DNA of 24,745 bases. Origin: CADEFF01 sp964569315. Lineage in GTDB: Bacteria; Pseudomonadota; Alphaproteobacteria; Dongiales; Dongiaceae. The DNA lies in the NCBI GenBank assembly GCA_964569315.1, contig CAZMUZ010000052.1:1-24745 (forward strand), given 5' to 3'. Every line of letters begins with the position of its first letter. Position 1 is the stretch's first letter. Shown here piece by piece: positions 6,266 to 14,540 of this stretch. Both the position numbers and the translations under genes were made by a program. Below the pieces are notes generated by a model, which saw only the letters and a list, made by a program, of their open reading frames with translations, was not told the DNA's origin and searched no databases.

Positions 6266-7876
6266 TCAGCGCGCCGCGGCCGCGCCGACGGTCGCGCCCG
6301 CGCGATAGAGCTTCCAACTGATGGCGTCGTGCAGCGCGTTGAAGGAGGCGTCGATCACGTTGGCCGAGACGCCGACCGTGCTCCAGCGCTCGCCGAGCGA
6401 ATCGAGGCTTTCGATCATCACGCGGGTCACCGCACCCGTGCCGCCGCCCGGCGTCAGGATGCGCACCTTGTAGTCCACCAGCTTCACGTCCTCGAGCTGC
6501 GGGTAGAAGGGCAGCAGCGCCTTGCGGAGCGCGCTGTCGAGCGCATTCACCGGACCGTTGCCGGTCGAGACGGTCATCAGCCGGTCGCCCGCGACTTCCA
6601 ACGTGATCGTGGCCTCGGATTCCGTCACCAGCTCGTTGCGCGCGTTCCAGCGGCGATCGTCCATGACGCGGAAGCGGTTCACCTTGAAATATTCGGGCAC
6701 GTCGCCGAGCTCGCGCCGCGCCAGCAGCTCGAAGCTGGCCTCGGCGCCGTCATAGGCATAGCCGTCATATTCCCGCGCCTTCACCAGCTCGACGAGGGCC
6801 GCCACCTTCCGATCGTCGGCATCGATCTCGAGCCCGATGTCGCGGAAGCGCGCGATGATGTTGGCGCGGCCCGACTGGTCCGAGACCACGATGTGGCGGC
6901 TATTGCCGACGATCGAGGGCTCGATATGTTCGTAGGTGCGCGGATCCTTCTCGACCGCCGAGACATGCAGCCCGCCCTTGTGCGCGAAGGCGGATTCGCC
7001 GACATAGGCCGCGTTGCGCGCCGGCGCGCGGTTCAGCCGCTCGTCCAGCAGCCGCGACACGTGAGTAAGGCCGCGCAGGTCCTCGAGGCCGATGCCGAGC
7101 TCGAAATCGGTCTTCAGCACCAGCGACGGAATGAGCGACACGAGGTTAGCGTTGCCGCAGCGCTCGCCGAGGCCGTTGAGCGTGCCCTGGATCTGGCGCG
7201 CGCCGGCCCGGACGCCCGCGAGACTGTTGGCGACCGCGTTGCCGGTATCGTCATGGCAGTGCAGGCCGAGGCTGGTGCCGGGGACGATCTCCGCCGCTTC
7301 GGCGACGATCCGCTCGATCTCGTGCGGGAGCGTGCCGCCATTGGTATCGCAGAGCACGACCCAGCGCGCACCCGCCTGATGGGCGGCCTTGATGCAGTCG
7401 ATGGCGTAGGTCCGGTTCGCCTTGTAGCCGTCGAAAAAATGCTCGGCGTCGAACATCACCTCGGTCGCCCGCGCCTTCGCATGGGCGACGCTCTCGGCGA
7501 TCATGTCGATGTTCTCGGCGCGGGGAATCCCAAGCGCCACATCGACCTGGAAATCCCAGCTCTTTCCGACCATGCAGAGGACCGGCGCCTTGCTGCCGGT
7601 CAGCGCCGCCAGCCCCGGGTCGTTGGCCGCGCTGCGCCCCGGGCGCCGGGTCATGCCGAAGGCGACAAGCCGGGCGCGCTTGAGCTCGGGCGGGGCACGG
7701 AAGAAATTGTCGTCCGTCGGGTTGGCGCCCGGCCAGCCGCCTTCGATATAGTCGACCCCCAGCCGGTCCAGCGCCGCGGCGATGGCGAGCTTGTCGGCGA
7801 CGCTGAAATCGACGCCTTGCGTCTGGGCGCCATCGCGCAACGTGGTGTCGAAAAGATGGATGCGCTTGTCGTCCAT
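6266..7876 (-). CDS. cimA: (R)-citramalate synthase
   Basis: This 536-residue member of the alpha-isopropylmalate/homocitrate synthase family matches the CimA type rather than LeuA. It contains DTTLRDGAQ (10-18), YIEGGWPGANPTD (43-55), metal-binding HCHDD (206-210), and LNGLGERCGNANL (233-245). A C-terminal LeuA-like regulatory domain occupies roughly 390-520 and is the usual site of end-product feedback. CimA condenses pyruvate and acetyl-CoA to (R)-citramalate, the start of the threonine-independent route to 2-oxobutyrate and isoleucine, with LeuCD and LeuB completing the steps. The DTTLRDGAQTQGVDFS start is typical of this subfamily and distinguishes it from LeuA. The ATG at 7876 lacks a clear ribosome site. 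It is divergent from the LysE exporter gene. Confidence 0.93.
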   Translation of the reverse strand: MDDKRIHLFDTTLRDGAQTQGVDFSVADKLAIAAALDRLGVDYIEGGWPGANPTDDNFFRAPPELKRARLVAFGMTRRPGRSAANDPGLAALTGSKAPVLCMVGKSWDFQVDVALGIPRAENIDMIAESVAHAKARATEVMFDAEHFFDGYKANRTYAIDCIKAAHQAGARWVVLCDTNGGTLPHEIERIVAEAAEIVPGTSLGLHCHDDTGNAVANSLAGVRAGARQIQGTLNGLGERCGNANLVSLIPSLVLKTDFELGIGLEDLRGLTHVSRLLDERLNRAPARNAAYVGESAFAHKGGLHVSAVEKDPRTYEHIEPSIVGNSRHIVVSDQSGRANIIARFRDIGLEIDADDRKVAALVELVKAREYDGYAYDGAEASFELLARRELGDVPEYFKVNRFRVMDDRRWNARNELVTESEATITLEVAGDRLMTVSTGNGPVNALDSALRKALLPFYPQLEDVKLVDYKVRILTPGGGTGAVTRVMIESLDSLGERWSTVGVSANVIDASFNALHDAISWKLYRAGATVGAAAAR

Positions 7877-8022
7877 GAGCGGGAACAGGCCGGTTTTCTA
7901 GGGTTCGGCCGCCTTTCTGCCCCGCCCTGCCCGGCCCCGTCAACCATTGGCGGGCAAGACGGCTGACGGGCGGCGGAACCGCCCCTATGCTCCGAACGCC
8001 TTGCCGCTTGGGAGCCGCCGCC

Positions 8023-8667
8023 ATGCCGGGGTTTCTGCCCGATCCCGCCTATCTCCTGCCGTTCCTCGCCGCGGCCCTTGCGCTCAATCTGACGCCGGGC
8101 GCCGACATGACCTATGTCATGACCCGCAGCGTCGCCCAGGGACGCGCGGCAGGGCTCGCCTCGGCCCTCGGGATTTTCGGCGGGTCCGCGATCCATTGCG
8201 TGCTGGCCGCCGCCGGCGTTTCGGCGCTGCTCGCGACCTCCGAGATCGGGTTCCTGATCCTCAAATATGCCGGCGCCGCCTATCTGCTCTATCTCGCTTT
8301 GCGCAGCTTCCTCAAGCGCGAGGCCCCGATGGAGAGCACGGCGCCGCCGCCGCACGGGCTTCTCCGCGTCTTCCTCGAAGGCGTGCTGGTCAATCTGCTC
8401 AACCCGAAGGTGGCGCTCTTCATCCTCGCCTTCCTGCCGCAATTCGTGCAGGCGGAGAAAGGCATGGTCTGGGCGCAGATCCTCTTCCTCGGCACCTGCT
8501 TCAACATCAGCGGGACCATCGTGAACGCGGCCGTCGCAATCGCCGCGGCAAGGCTCTCGCAGCGGCTGCGGCGTTCGGTCGGCCTCCGGGTCTGGATGAA
8601 CCGGATCACCGCGACGATCCTGGGGGCACTTGCCCTCAAGCTGATGCTGAGCGGCCGTCACGGCTGA
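8023..8667 (+). CDS. LysE/RhtB-family amino acid exporter
   Basis: This 214-residue inner-membrane protein has about six hydrophobic segments and the layout of the LysE/RhtB superfamily. Signature stretches are NLTPGADM (22-29), GAAYLLYLALRSF (84-96) and LLNPKVALFILAFLPQF from about residue 125. Family members export lysine, threonine, homoserine lactone, leucine or related compounds using the proton gradient; the substrate cannot be read from the sequence. The ATG at 8023 is chosen because GGGAG lies 8 bases upstream, whereas an ATG at 7987 has none. Bases 7968-7984 upstream form a perfect 6-bp hairpin (GGGCGG/CCGCCC). The gene is divergent from cimA across 146 bases and convergent with cysS. 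Export of branched-chain amino acids would fit the neighbour, but that is speculation. Confidence 0.9.
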   Translation: MPGFLPDPAYLLPFLAAALALNLTPGADMTYVMTRSVAQGRAAGLASALGIFGGSAIHCVLAAAGVSALLATSEIGFLILKYAGAAYLLYLALRSFLKREAPMESTAPPPHGLLRVFLEGVLVNLLNPKVALFILAFLPQFVQAEKGMVWAQILFLGTCFNISGTIVNAAVAIAAARLSQRLRRSVGLRVWMNRITATILGALALKLMLSGRHG

Positions 8668-8693
8668 GGACGGCAGGTCCGAAACGCCCGGCC

Positions 8694-10079
8694 TCAGGCG
8701 CGACGCCAGGTGGTCCCGGCCGGGCCGTCGTCGAGCAGAATCCCGCGGGCGGCGAGATCCTGACGGATGCGATCGGCTTCCTTGAAGTCGCGCAACTTGC
8801 GCGCCGCTGCACGTGCCGCGATGGCTTCCTCGATATCGTCCGCGTCTCCGCCGGTCGCGCCTCTCAACCAGGCTTCCGGCGATTGCTGAAGCAGCCCGAG
8901 CAAGGCGCCGCCCCGCTTCAGGGCTGCCGCGGCGGCCCCCCGGGCGCCCGCATCGCCGGCCTTGTTCAGCCGCGCCAGCAATTCATGCAGGTGGGCGAGT
9001 GCCAGCGGCGTGTTGAGGTCGTCCTCCAGCGCGGCGAGAAGATCGAAGGGCGGCGGGGCAGCTTCGGAGGCAGCGGCGGACCCGGATTCCGCCTTGCCCA
9101 AGGCCGCATAGAAGCGGTCGAGCGTCGCCTTGGCCTCGGCGAGCCCGCCGCGGGTGATGTCGAGCGGCTGACGGTAATGGGCCGACAGCAGCGCCAGCCG
9201 GATCGCCTCGCCGCGATGGCCTTCCTCGAGCAGCTCCCGCACGGTGAAGAAATTGCCGAGCGACTTCGACATCTTCTCGCCATTCACCTGCACGAAGCCG
9301 TTATGCATCCAGTAGCGCGCGAGCGGCGCACCGTCATGCGCGCACCGGCTCTGCGCGATCTCGTTCTCGTGATGCGGAAAGATGAGGTCGATGCCGCCGC
9401 CGTGGATATCGAAGGTCTCGCCGAGCAACGCCTTGCTCATGGCGGAGCATTCGATATGCCAGCCCGGCCGGCCGCGCCCCCAGGGGCTGTCCCACCCGGG
9501 CTCGCCGGCCTTGGCGGGCTTCCAGAGCACGAAATCGGCCGGGTGCTTCTTGTAGGGCGCCACCTCGACGCGCGCACCGGCGATCATCTCGTCGAGCGAC
9601 CGGCCGGAAAGCCTGCCGTACTCGGCCATGGACGGAACGTTGAAGAGGACATGGCCCTCGGCCGCATAGGCGAAGCCGCGCCCGATCAGCGTCGCGATCA
9701 TCGCGACCATGCCGTCGACATGCTCGGTCGCGCGCGGCTCGAAGGTCGGCGGAAGCGCGTTCAGCGCCGCCATATCCTCGTGATAGGCGACCGCCGTCCG
9801 TCGGGTCAGCGCGTCGATCGGCTCGCCATTCGCATTTGCCGCAGCGATGATCTTGTCCTCGACGTCCGTGATGTTGCGGACATAGGTGACGTGGCGCTCG
9901 CCATAGACATGGCGCAGCAACCGATAGAGCGTGTCGAACACCACCACCGGCCGCGCATTGCCGATATGGGCGAGGTCATAGACCGTGGGCCCGCAGACAT
10001 AGAGGCGGACATTCGCCGGGTCGATCGGCGCAAAAGCCTCCTTGCGGCGGCTCAGCGTGTTGTGCAGATGGATCGACAC
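8694..10079 (-). CDS. cysS: Cysteinyl-tRNA synthetase
   Basis: This class I synthetase has 461 residues from the GTG at 10079 and charges tRNA-Cys. It has VCGPTVYD (first zinc cysteine C29), the HIGH-type motif HIGN (38-41), GWHIECSAM (zinc C211), HGGGIDLIFPHHENE (zinc ligands near H236 and E240) and KMSKS (269-273). The C-terminal third carries the DALR-like helical region and a final LRDFKEADRIRQDL segment. Start choice is uncertain. GTG at 10079 gives the usual start just before HLHNTLSRRKE. TTG at 10104-10106 shares TTGA with the gltX stop and would add nine residues by coupled translation. AAGGG lies too far from the GTG for a standard site. This is the last gene of the nadE-gltX-cysS operon. 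Confidence 0.96.
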   Translation of the reverse strand: MSIHLHNTLSRRKEAFAPIDPANVRLYVCGPTVYDLAHIGNARPVVVFDTLYRLLRHVYGERHVTYVRNITDVEDKIIAAANANGEPIDALTRRTAVAYHEDMAALNALPPTFEPRATEHVDGMVAMIATLIGRGFAYAAEGHVLFNVPSMAEYGRLSGRSLDEMIAGARVEVAPYKKHPADFVLWKPAKAGEPGWDSPWGRGRPGWHIECSAMSKALLGETFDIHGGGIDLIFPHHENEIAQSRCAHDGAPLARYWMHNGFVQVNGEKMSKSLGNFFTVRELLEEGHRGEAIRLALLSAHYRQPLDITRGGLAEAKATLDRFYAALGKAESGSAAASEAAPPPFDLLAALEDDLNTPLALAHLHELLARLNKAGDAGARGAAAAALKRGGALLGLLQQSPEAWLRGATGGDADDIEEAIAARAAARKLRDFKEADRIRQDLAARGILLDDGPAGTTWRRA

Positions 10080-10102
10080 GAGGAGAGAATTTCCCTTGTG
10101 GA

Positions 10103-11434
10103 TCAACCGTTTCCGGTTGCAAGCCGGGCGTGGGCCCGTGGACGGCCGAGAAGGGGTAGCAAAAGCCGCAATTCCGGTCCATCGCCGCGTCCCGTGAGCG
10201 CCAGCCGGAGCGGATGGAAGAGCGCCTTGCCCTTGCGGCCGGTCGCCGCCCCGACGGCCCTGGTCCAGAGCGACCAGGTCTCCTCGTTCCAGGGTTCCGG
10301 CGGCAGGAGCGCAGCGGCCGCCTCGAGCAAGGGCGGGTCTTCGCGAGGAACCTCGATCCGCTCGCTGCAGATGCGCTTCCAGACGGCGGCGTCGGCGAGC
10401 GTCGCGACATTGCCGCGCACGGCCTCCCAGAGCGGCTGCTCCACACCGAACGGCGCCAGGCGACCGGCAACGGCGTCATAAGGCGTCTCATGCAGATGCT
10501 TCGCATTGAGCTGCGCAAGCTCGGCCGGGTCGAAGCGGGGCGAGGAGGCGCCGAAGCGGCTCAGATCATGCGTGGCGACGAGCGTTCCGGGGTCATGAAC
10601 GGGACGCATCGGCTCGCCCGTGCCGATGCGCGCCAGATAGGCGAGGAGCGCCAGCGGCTCGGTCCCCGCCTCGCGCAGCTCCGCCAGGGAAAGCGATCCG
10701 GTCCGCTTCGAGAGCCCCTCGCCCGTCGCGTCGATCAGCAGCGGCAGATGGCCAAATTTCGGCACGGCGGCGCCGAGCGCCTCGAAGATCTGCACCTGCG
10801 CGCCGGTATTGGTGACGTGGTCATTGCCGCGAATCACATGGGTCACGCCGAGATCGGCGTCGTCCACGACCGAGGGCAGCGTATAGAGATAGCTCCCGTC
10901 CTCGCGCACCAGGACCGGATCGCTCTGGCTCGCCTCGTCGATATGCTGCGGGCCGCGCACGAGATCGTCCCAGAGGGTTTCGCGGCGATCCAGCAGGAAG
11001 CGCCAATGGGGCTTGCGGCCGGACGCCTCGAGCGCCGCCCTGTCGGCGTCGCCCAGCCTGAGGGCGGCGCGATCGTAGACCGGCGCCTGGTGGCTCTGAA
11101 GCTGCGCCTTCCGCTTCAAGGCGAGCTCCTCCGGCGTCTCGTAGCAGGGGTAGAGGCGCCCGGCACGCTTCAGCCGCTCGGCAGCCGCGTCATAGACGGC
11201 GCCGCGCGCGGATTGCGCGACCTCCTCGTCCCAGGCGAGCCCCAGCCAACGGAGATCCTCGCGAATCCTGTCGGCGAAGGCGGCCGTCGAGCGCTGCCGG
11301 TCGGTATCGTCGAGCCGCAGCAGGAATTTCCCCTCATGCGCCTTCGCGAACAGCCAGTTCTGCAGCGCCACGAAGAGATTGCCGACATGGAGGCGGCCGG
11401 TCGGACTCGGCGCGAAGCGGACGCGAACGGCCAT
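10103..11434 (-). CDS. gltX: Glutamyl-tRNA synthetase (short, GluRS2-like)
   Basis: This 443-residue class I synthetase contains FAPSPTGRLHVGN (HIGH-type motif, 7-19), LRLDDTDRQRS (39-49), VIRGNDHVTNT (200-210) and the KMSKS-type loop GLSKRTGS (240-247). It also has the C-terminal TGRKGKALFHPLRLALTG signature. It attaches glutamate to tRNA-Glu and, in organisms lacking GlnRS, also to tRNA-Gln for amidation by GatCAB. Many alphaproteobacteria carry two gltX genes with divided or overlapping tRNA preference. The compact anticodon-binding region and divergent KMSKS loop suggest this is the second type; that is inference. The ATG at 11434 is four bases past the nadE stop, and the stop TGA overlaps a possible TTG start of cysS, so the three genes are tightly linked. 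Confidence 0.95.
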   Translation of the reverse strand: MAVRVRFAPSPTGRLHVGNLFVALQNWLFAKAHEGKFLLRLDDTDRQRSTAAFADRIREDLRWLGLAWDEEVAQSARGAVYDAAAERLKRAGRLYPCYETPEELALKRKAQLQSHQAPVYDRAALRLGDADRAALEASGRKPHWRFLLDRRETLWDDLVRGPQHIDEASQSDPVLVREDGSYLYTLPSVVDDADLGVTHVIRGNDHVTNTGAQVQIFEALGAAVPKFGHLPLLIDATGEGLSKRTGSLSLAELREAGTEPLALLAYLARIGTGEPMRPVHDPGTLVATHDLSRFGASSPRFDPAELAQLNAKHLHETPYDAVAGRLAPFGVEQPLWEAVRGNVATLADAAVWKRICSERIEVPREDPPLLEAAAALLPPEPWNEETWSLWTRAVGAATGRKGKALFHPLRLALTGRGDGPELRLLLPLLGRPRAHARLATGNG

Positions 11435-11438
11435 CGAC

Positions 11439-13103
11439 CTAGCGACCGGGGCGGAAGGCGTTGGTGATGGGATAGCGCCGGTCGCGGCCGAAGGCGCGGC
11501 GCGTGATCTTCACGCCGGGCGGCGCCTGACGTCGCTTGTATTCCGCGAGATCGAGCATGCGCCAGACGCGCTCGACGGTCGCCCGGTCGAAGCCCTTGGC
11601 GACGATGGCTTCGACCGGAAGCTCGCCTTCGACCAGCCCTTCGAGGATGCCGTCGAGGACCTCATAGGGCGGCAGCGAATCCTGGTCCGTCTGGTTCGGC
11701 TTCAGCTCCGCGGTCGGCGGCTTGGTCAGGACGCGATCCGGCATGACGCGGCCCGCCGGGCCCCGCGCGCCGGGCGGACGCTCGCGGTTGCGCCAGTCCG
11801 AGAGTCGAAACACGGTGGTCTTGTAGACGTCCTTCAGCACCGAATAGCCGCCGCACATATCGCCATAGAGCGTGGCATAGCCGACCGACATCTCCGATTT
11901 GTTGCCGGTCGAAAGCACCATATGGCCGAGCTTGTTGGAAAGCGCCATCAGGGTGATGCCCCGGGCGCGGCTCTGGATGTTCTCTTCGGTGGTGTCGGCC
12001 GCGAGGCCGGCGAAGGCCGGCGCCAGCATCCTCTCGAAGGCGCGCATCGCCGGCTCGATCGAGATGGTGTCGAGCCGGATCCCCAGCAGCCGCGCGCATT
12101 CCGCGGCATCCTCGAGGCTGTCGCGGCCGGTATAGGGCGACGGCATCATCACCGCGCGCACCCGATCCGCGCCGAGCGCATCGACCGCGACCGCGGCCGA
12201 GAGCGCGGAATCGATGCCGCCGGAGAGACCCAGGATCACGCCCGGGAAGCCGTTCTTCTCCACATAGTCGCCGAGGCCGCGGGTCATCGCGCAATAGATG
12301 CCGGCCAGCCCGTCCGCCACGGGCACGATCTCGCCGCCGCCGAGGGATCGCCAGCCGTCATTCCGCCGCTCCCAGCGCGTGATGCCGAGCGTCGTTTCCC
12401 AGGCCGGGAGCTGGGCGGCGAGCGTCGCATCCGCGTCGAGCGCGAAGGACGCGCCGTCGAAGACGATCTCGTCCTGCCCGCCCATCTGATTCACATAGAT
12501 CAGCGGCAAATGCGATTCCTGCACGCGGCAGGCCGCGAGCTGAATCCGCTGATCGTGCTTGTCATGCTCGTAGGGACTTCCGTTCGGCACGAGCAGCATC
12601 TCGGCGCCGGATTCGATCAAGGTCTCCGTCGTCTCCGGCGACCACATATCCTCGCAGATCATGAGGCCGAGGCGCATGTCGCGGAAATTCACCGGCCCTT
12701 GCGGGGTCGCGGCGGCGAAGACCCGCTTCTCGTCGAAGACGCTGTAGTTGGGCAGGTCGACCTTGTAGCGCGCGGCGGCGATCGTGCCGTCGCTGAGCAG
12801 CAGAGCCGCATTGTAGAGCTTGTCGTCCTCGACCCAGGGAGTACCGACGATGATGGCGGGGCCGCCATCGGCGGTTTCCGCCGCGAACGCCTCGACCGCG
12901 GCTCGGCATTTCTGCTGGAAGGCCGGCTTCAGCACGAGATCCTCGGGCGGGTAGCCGCTTACCGAGAGCTCCGTGGCCAGCACGAGATCGGCGCCCTTCT
13001 TCGCGGCTTCGACGCGCGCGCGGCGCAGTTTCTCGATATTGCCGGGAATATCGCCCATCACCGGATTGAGCTGGGCGAGCGCGATGGTGATCCGGTCGGT
13101 CAT
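11439..13103 (-). CDS. nadE: Glutamine-dependent NAD+ synthetase
   Basis: This 554-residue two-domain enzyme converts nicotinate adenine dinucleotide to NAD+ with ATP and glutamine. The N-terminal nitrilase-type amidase (1 to about 265) has the Glu-Lys-Cys triad: E45 in LATELSVSGYPPED, K114 in YKVDLPNYSVFDEKR, and C150 in GLMICEDMW. The C-terminal synthetase has the ATP-binding LGLSGGIDSAL (from 291; SGGIDS 294-299), TTEENIQSRARG, and STGNKSEMSVGYATLYGD. The ATG at 13103 is chosen because MTDRITIALAQLNPVMGD is the normal family start. The frame continues open far upstream to 14384, but that part is a shadow of the opposite-strand M20 gene. No ribosome site is visible and a -10 box lies only about 10 bases upstream, so the mRNA may be leaderless. 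First gene of the nadE-gltX-cysS operon. Confidence 0.96.
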   Translation of the reverse strand: MTDRITIALAQLNPVMGDIPGNIEKLRRARVEAAKKGADLVLATELSVSGYPPEDLVLKPAFQQKCRAAVEAFAAETADGGPAIIVGTPWVEDDKLYNAALLLSDGTIAAARYKVDLPNYSVFDEKRVFAAATPQGPVNFRDMRLGLMICEDMWSPETTETLIESGAEMLLVPNGSPYEHDKHDQRIQLAACRVQESHLPLIYVNQMGGQDEIVFDGASFALDADATLAAQLPAWETTLGITRWERRNDGWRSLGGGEIVPVADGLAGIYCAMTRGLGDYVEKNGFPGVILGLSGGIDSALSAAVAVDALGADRVRAVMMPSPYTGRDSLEDAAECARLLGIRLDTISIEPAMRAFERMLAPAFAGLAADTTEENIQSRARGITLMALSNKLGHMVLSTGNKSEMSVGYATLYGDMCGGYSVLKDVYKTTVFRLSDWRNRERPPGARGPAGRVMPDRVLTKPPTAELKPNQTDQDSLPPYEVLDGILEGLVEGELPVEAIVAKGFDRATVERVWRMLDLAEYKRRQAPPGVKITRRAFGRDRRYPITNAFRPGR

Positions 13104-13112
13104 GGCCACGCA

Positions 13113-13141
13113 CTTATAGCGGGACCGCGGTCGATTGACCA
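13113..13141 (-). promoter_or_regulatory. Candidate nadE promoter
   Basis: On the - strand TGGTCA (13141-13136) and TATAAG (13118-13113) are separated by 17 bases. The predicted transcription start near 13106 is only about three bases before the nadE ATG. This matches the absence of a ribosome site and suggests a leaderless transcript. Each box is an imperfect consensus match. Confidence 0.4.
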
Positions 13142-13170
13142 TCGGAGCCAAACTGGCAATATCGACCGCG
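13126..13170 (+). repeat. Perfect 10-bp inverted repeat between nadE and the M20 gene
   Basis: CGCGGTCGAT at 13126-13135 and its exact reverse complement ATCGACCGCG at 13161-13170 flank 25 bases. The interval holds the -35 boxes of both candidate divergent promoters. The right arm overlaps the end of the + strand -10 box. A perfect 10-bp pair is unlikely by chance in about 100 bases. It could be a split operator or a hairpin. Confidence 0.6.
13135..13162 (+). promoter_or_regulatory. Candidate promoter of the M20 deacylase gene
   Basis: TTGACC (13135-13140) and CAATAT (13157-13162) are 16 bases apart. The predicted start near 13169 gives a leader of about 37 bases to the ATG at 13206, which carries a good GGAG ribosome site. 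The -35 box overlaps that of the opposing nadE promoter almost exactly. Confidence 0.4.
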
Positions 13171-13205
13171 ATTCTTGTCCCCCTCTCTCCCTCTGGAGTT
13201 CCGCC

Positions 13206-14480
<1,275 letters not shown>

Positions 14481-14540
14481 CGGGAACGCCGGTTCGACGA
14501 CGGCGCCCGCTCGCTCGCGGCCGCACGACCGAGGATCCGC

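Noticed and set aside
7938..7943. TTGACG as a possible cimA -35 box
   Set aside because: No acceptable -10 box lies 16-18 bases downstream on the - strand.
7947..10481. Long + strand open frame (844 codons) opposite cysS
   Set aside because: It lies antisense to cysS and part of gltX and overlaps the LysE gene, with Arg/Gly-rich, motif-free translation. It is a codon-bias shadow typical of GC-rich DNA.
11379..13205. Upstream extension of the M20 reading frame
   Set aside because: The open frame continues back over nadE, but family homology and the GGAG site fix the M20 start at 13206.
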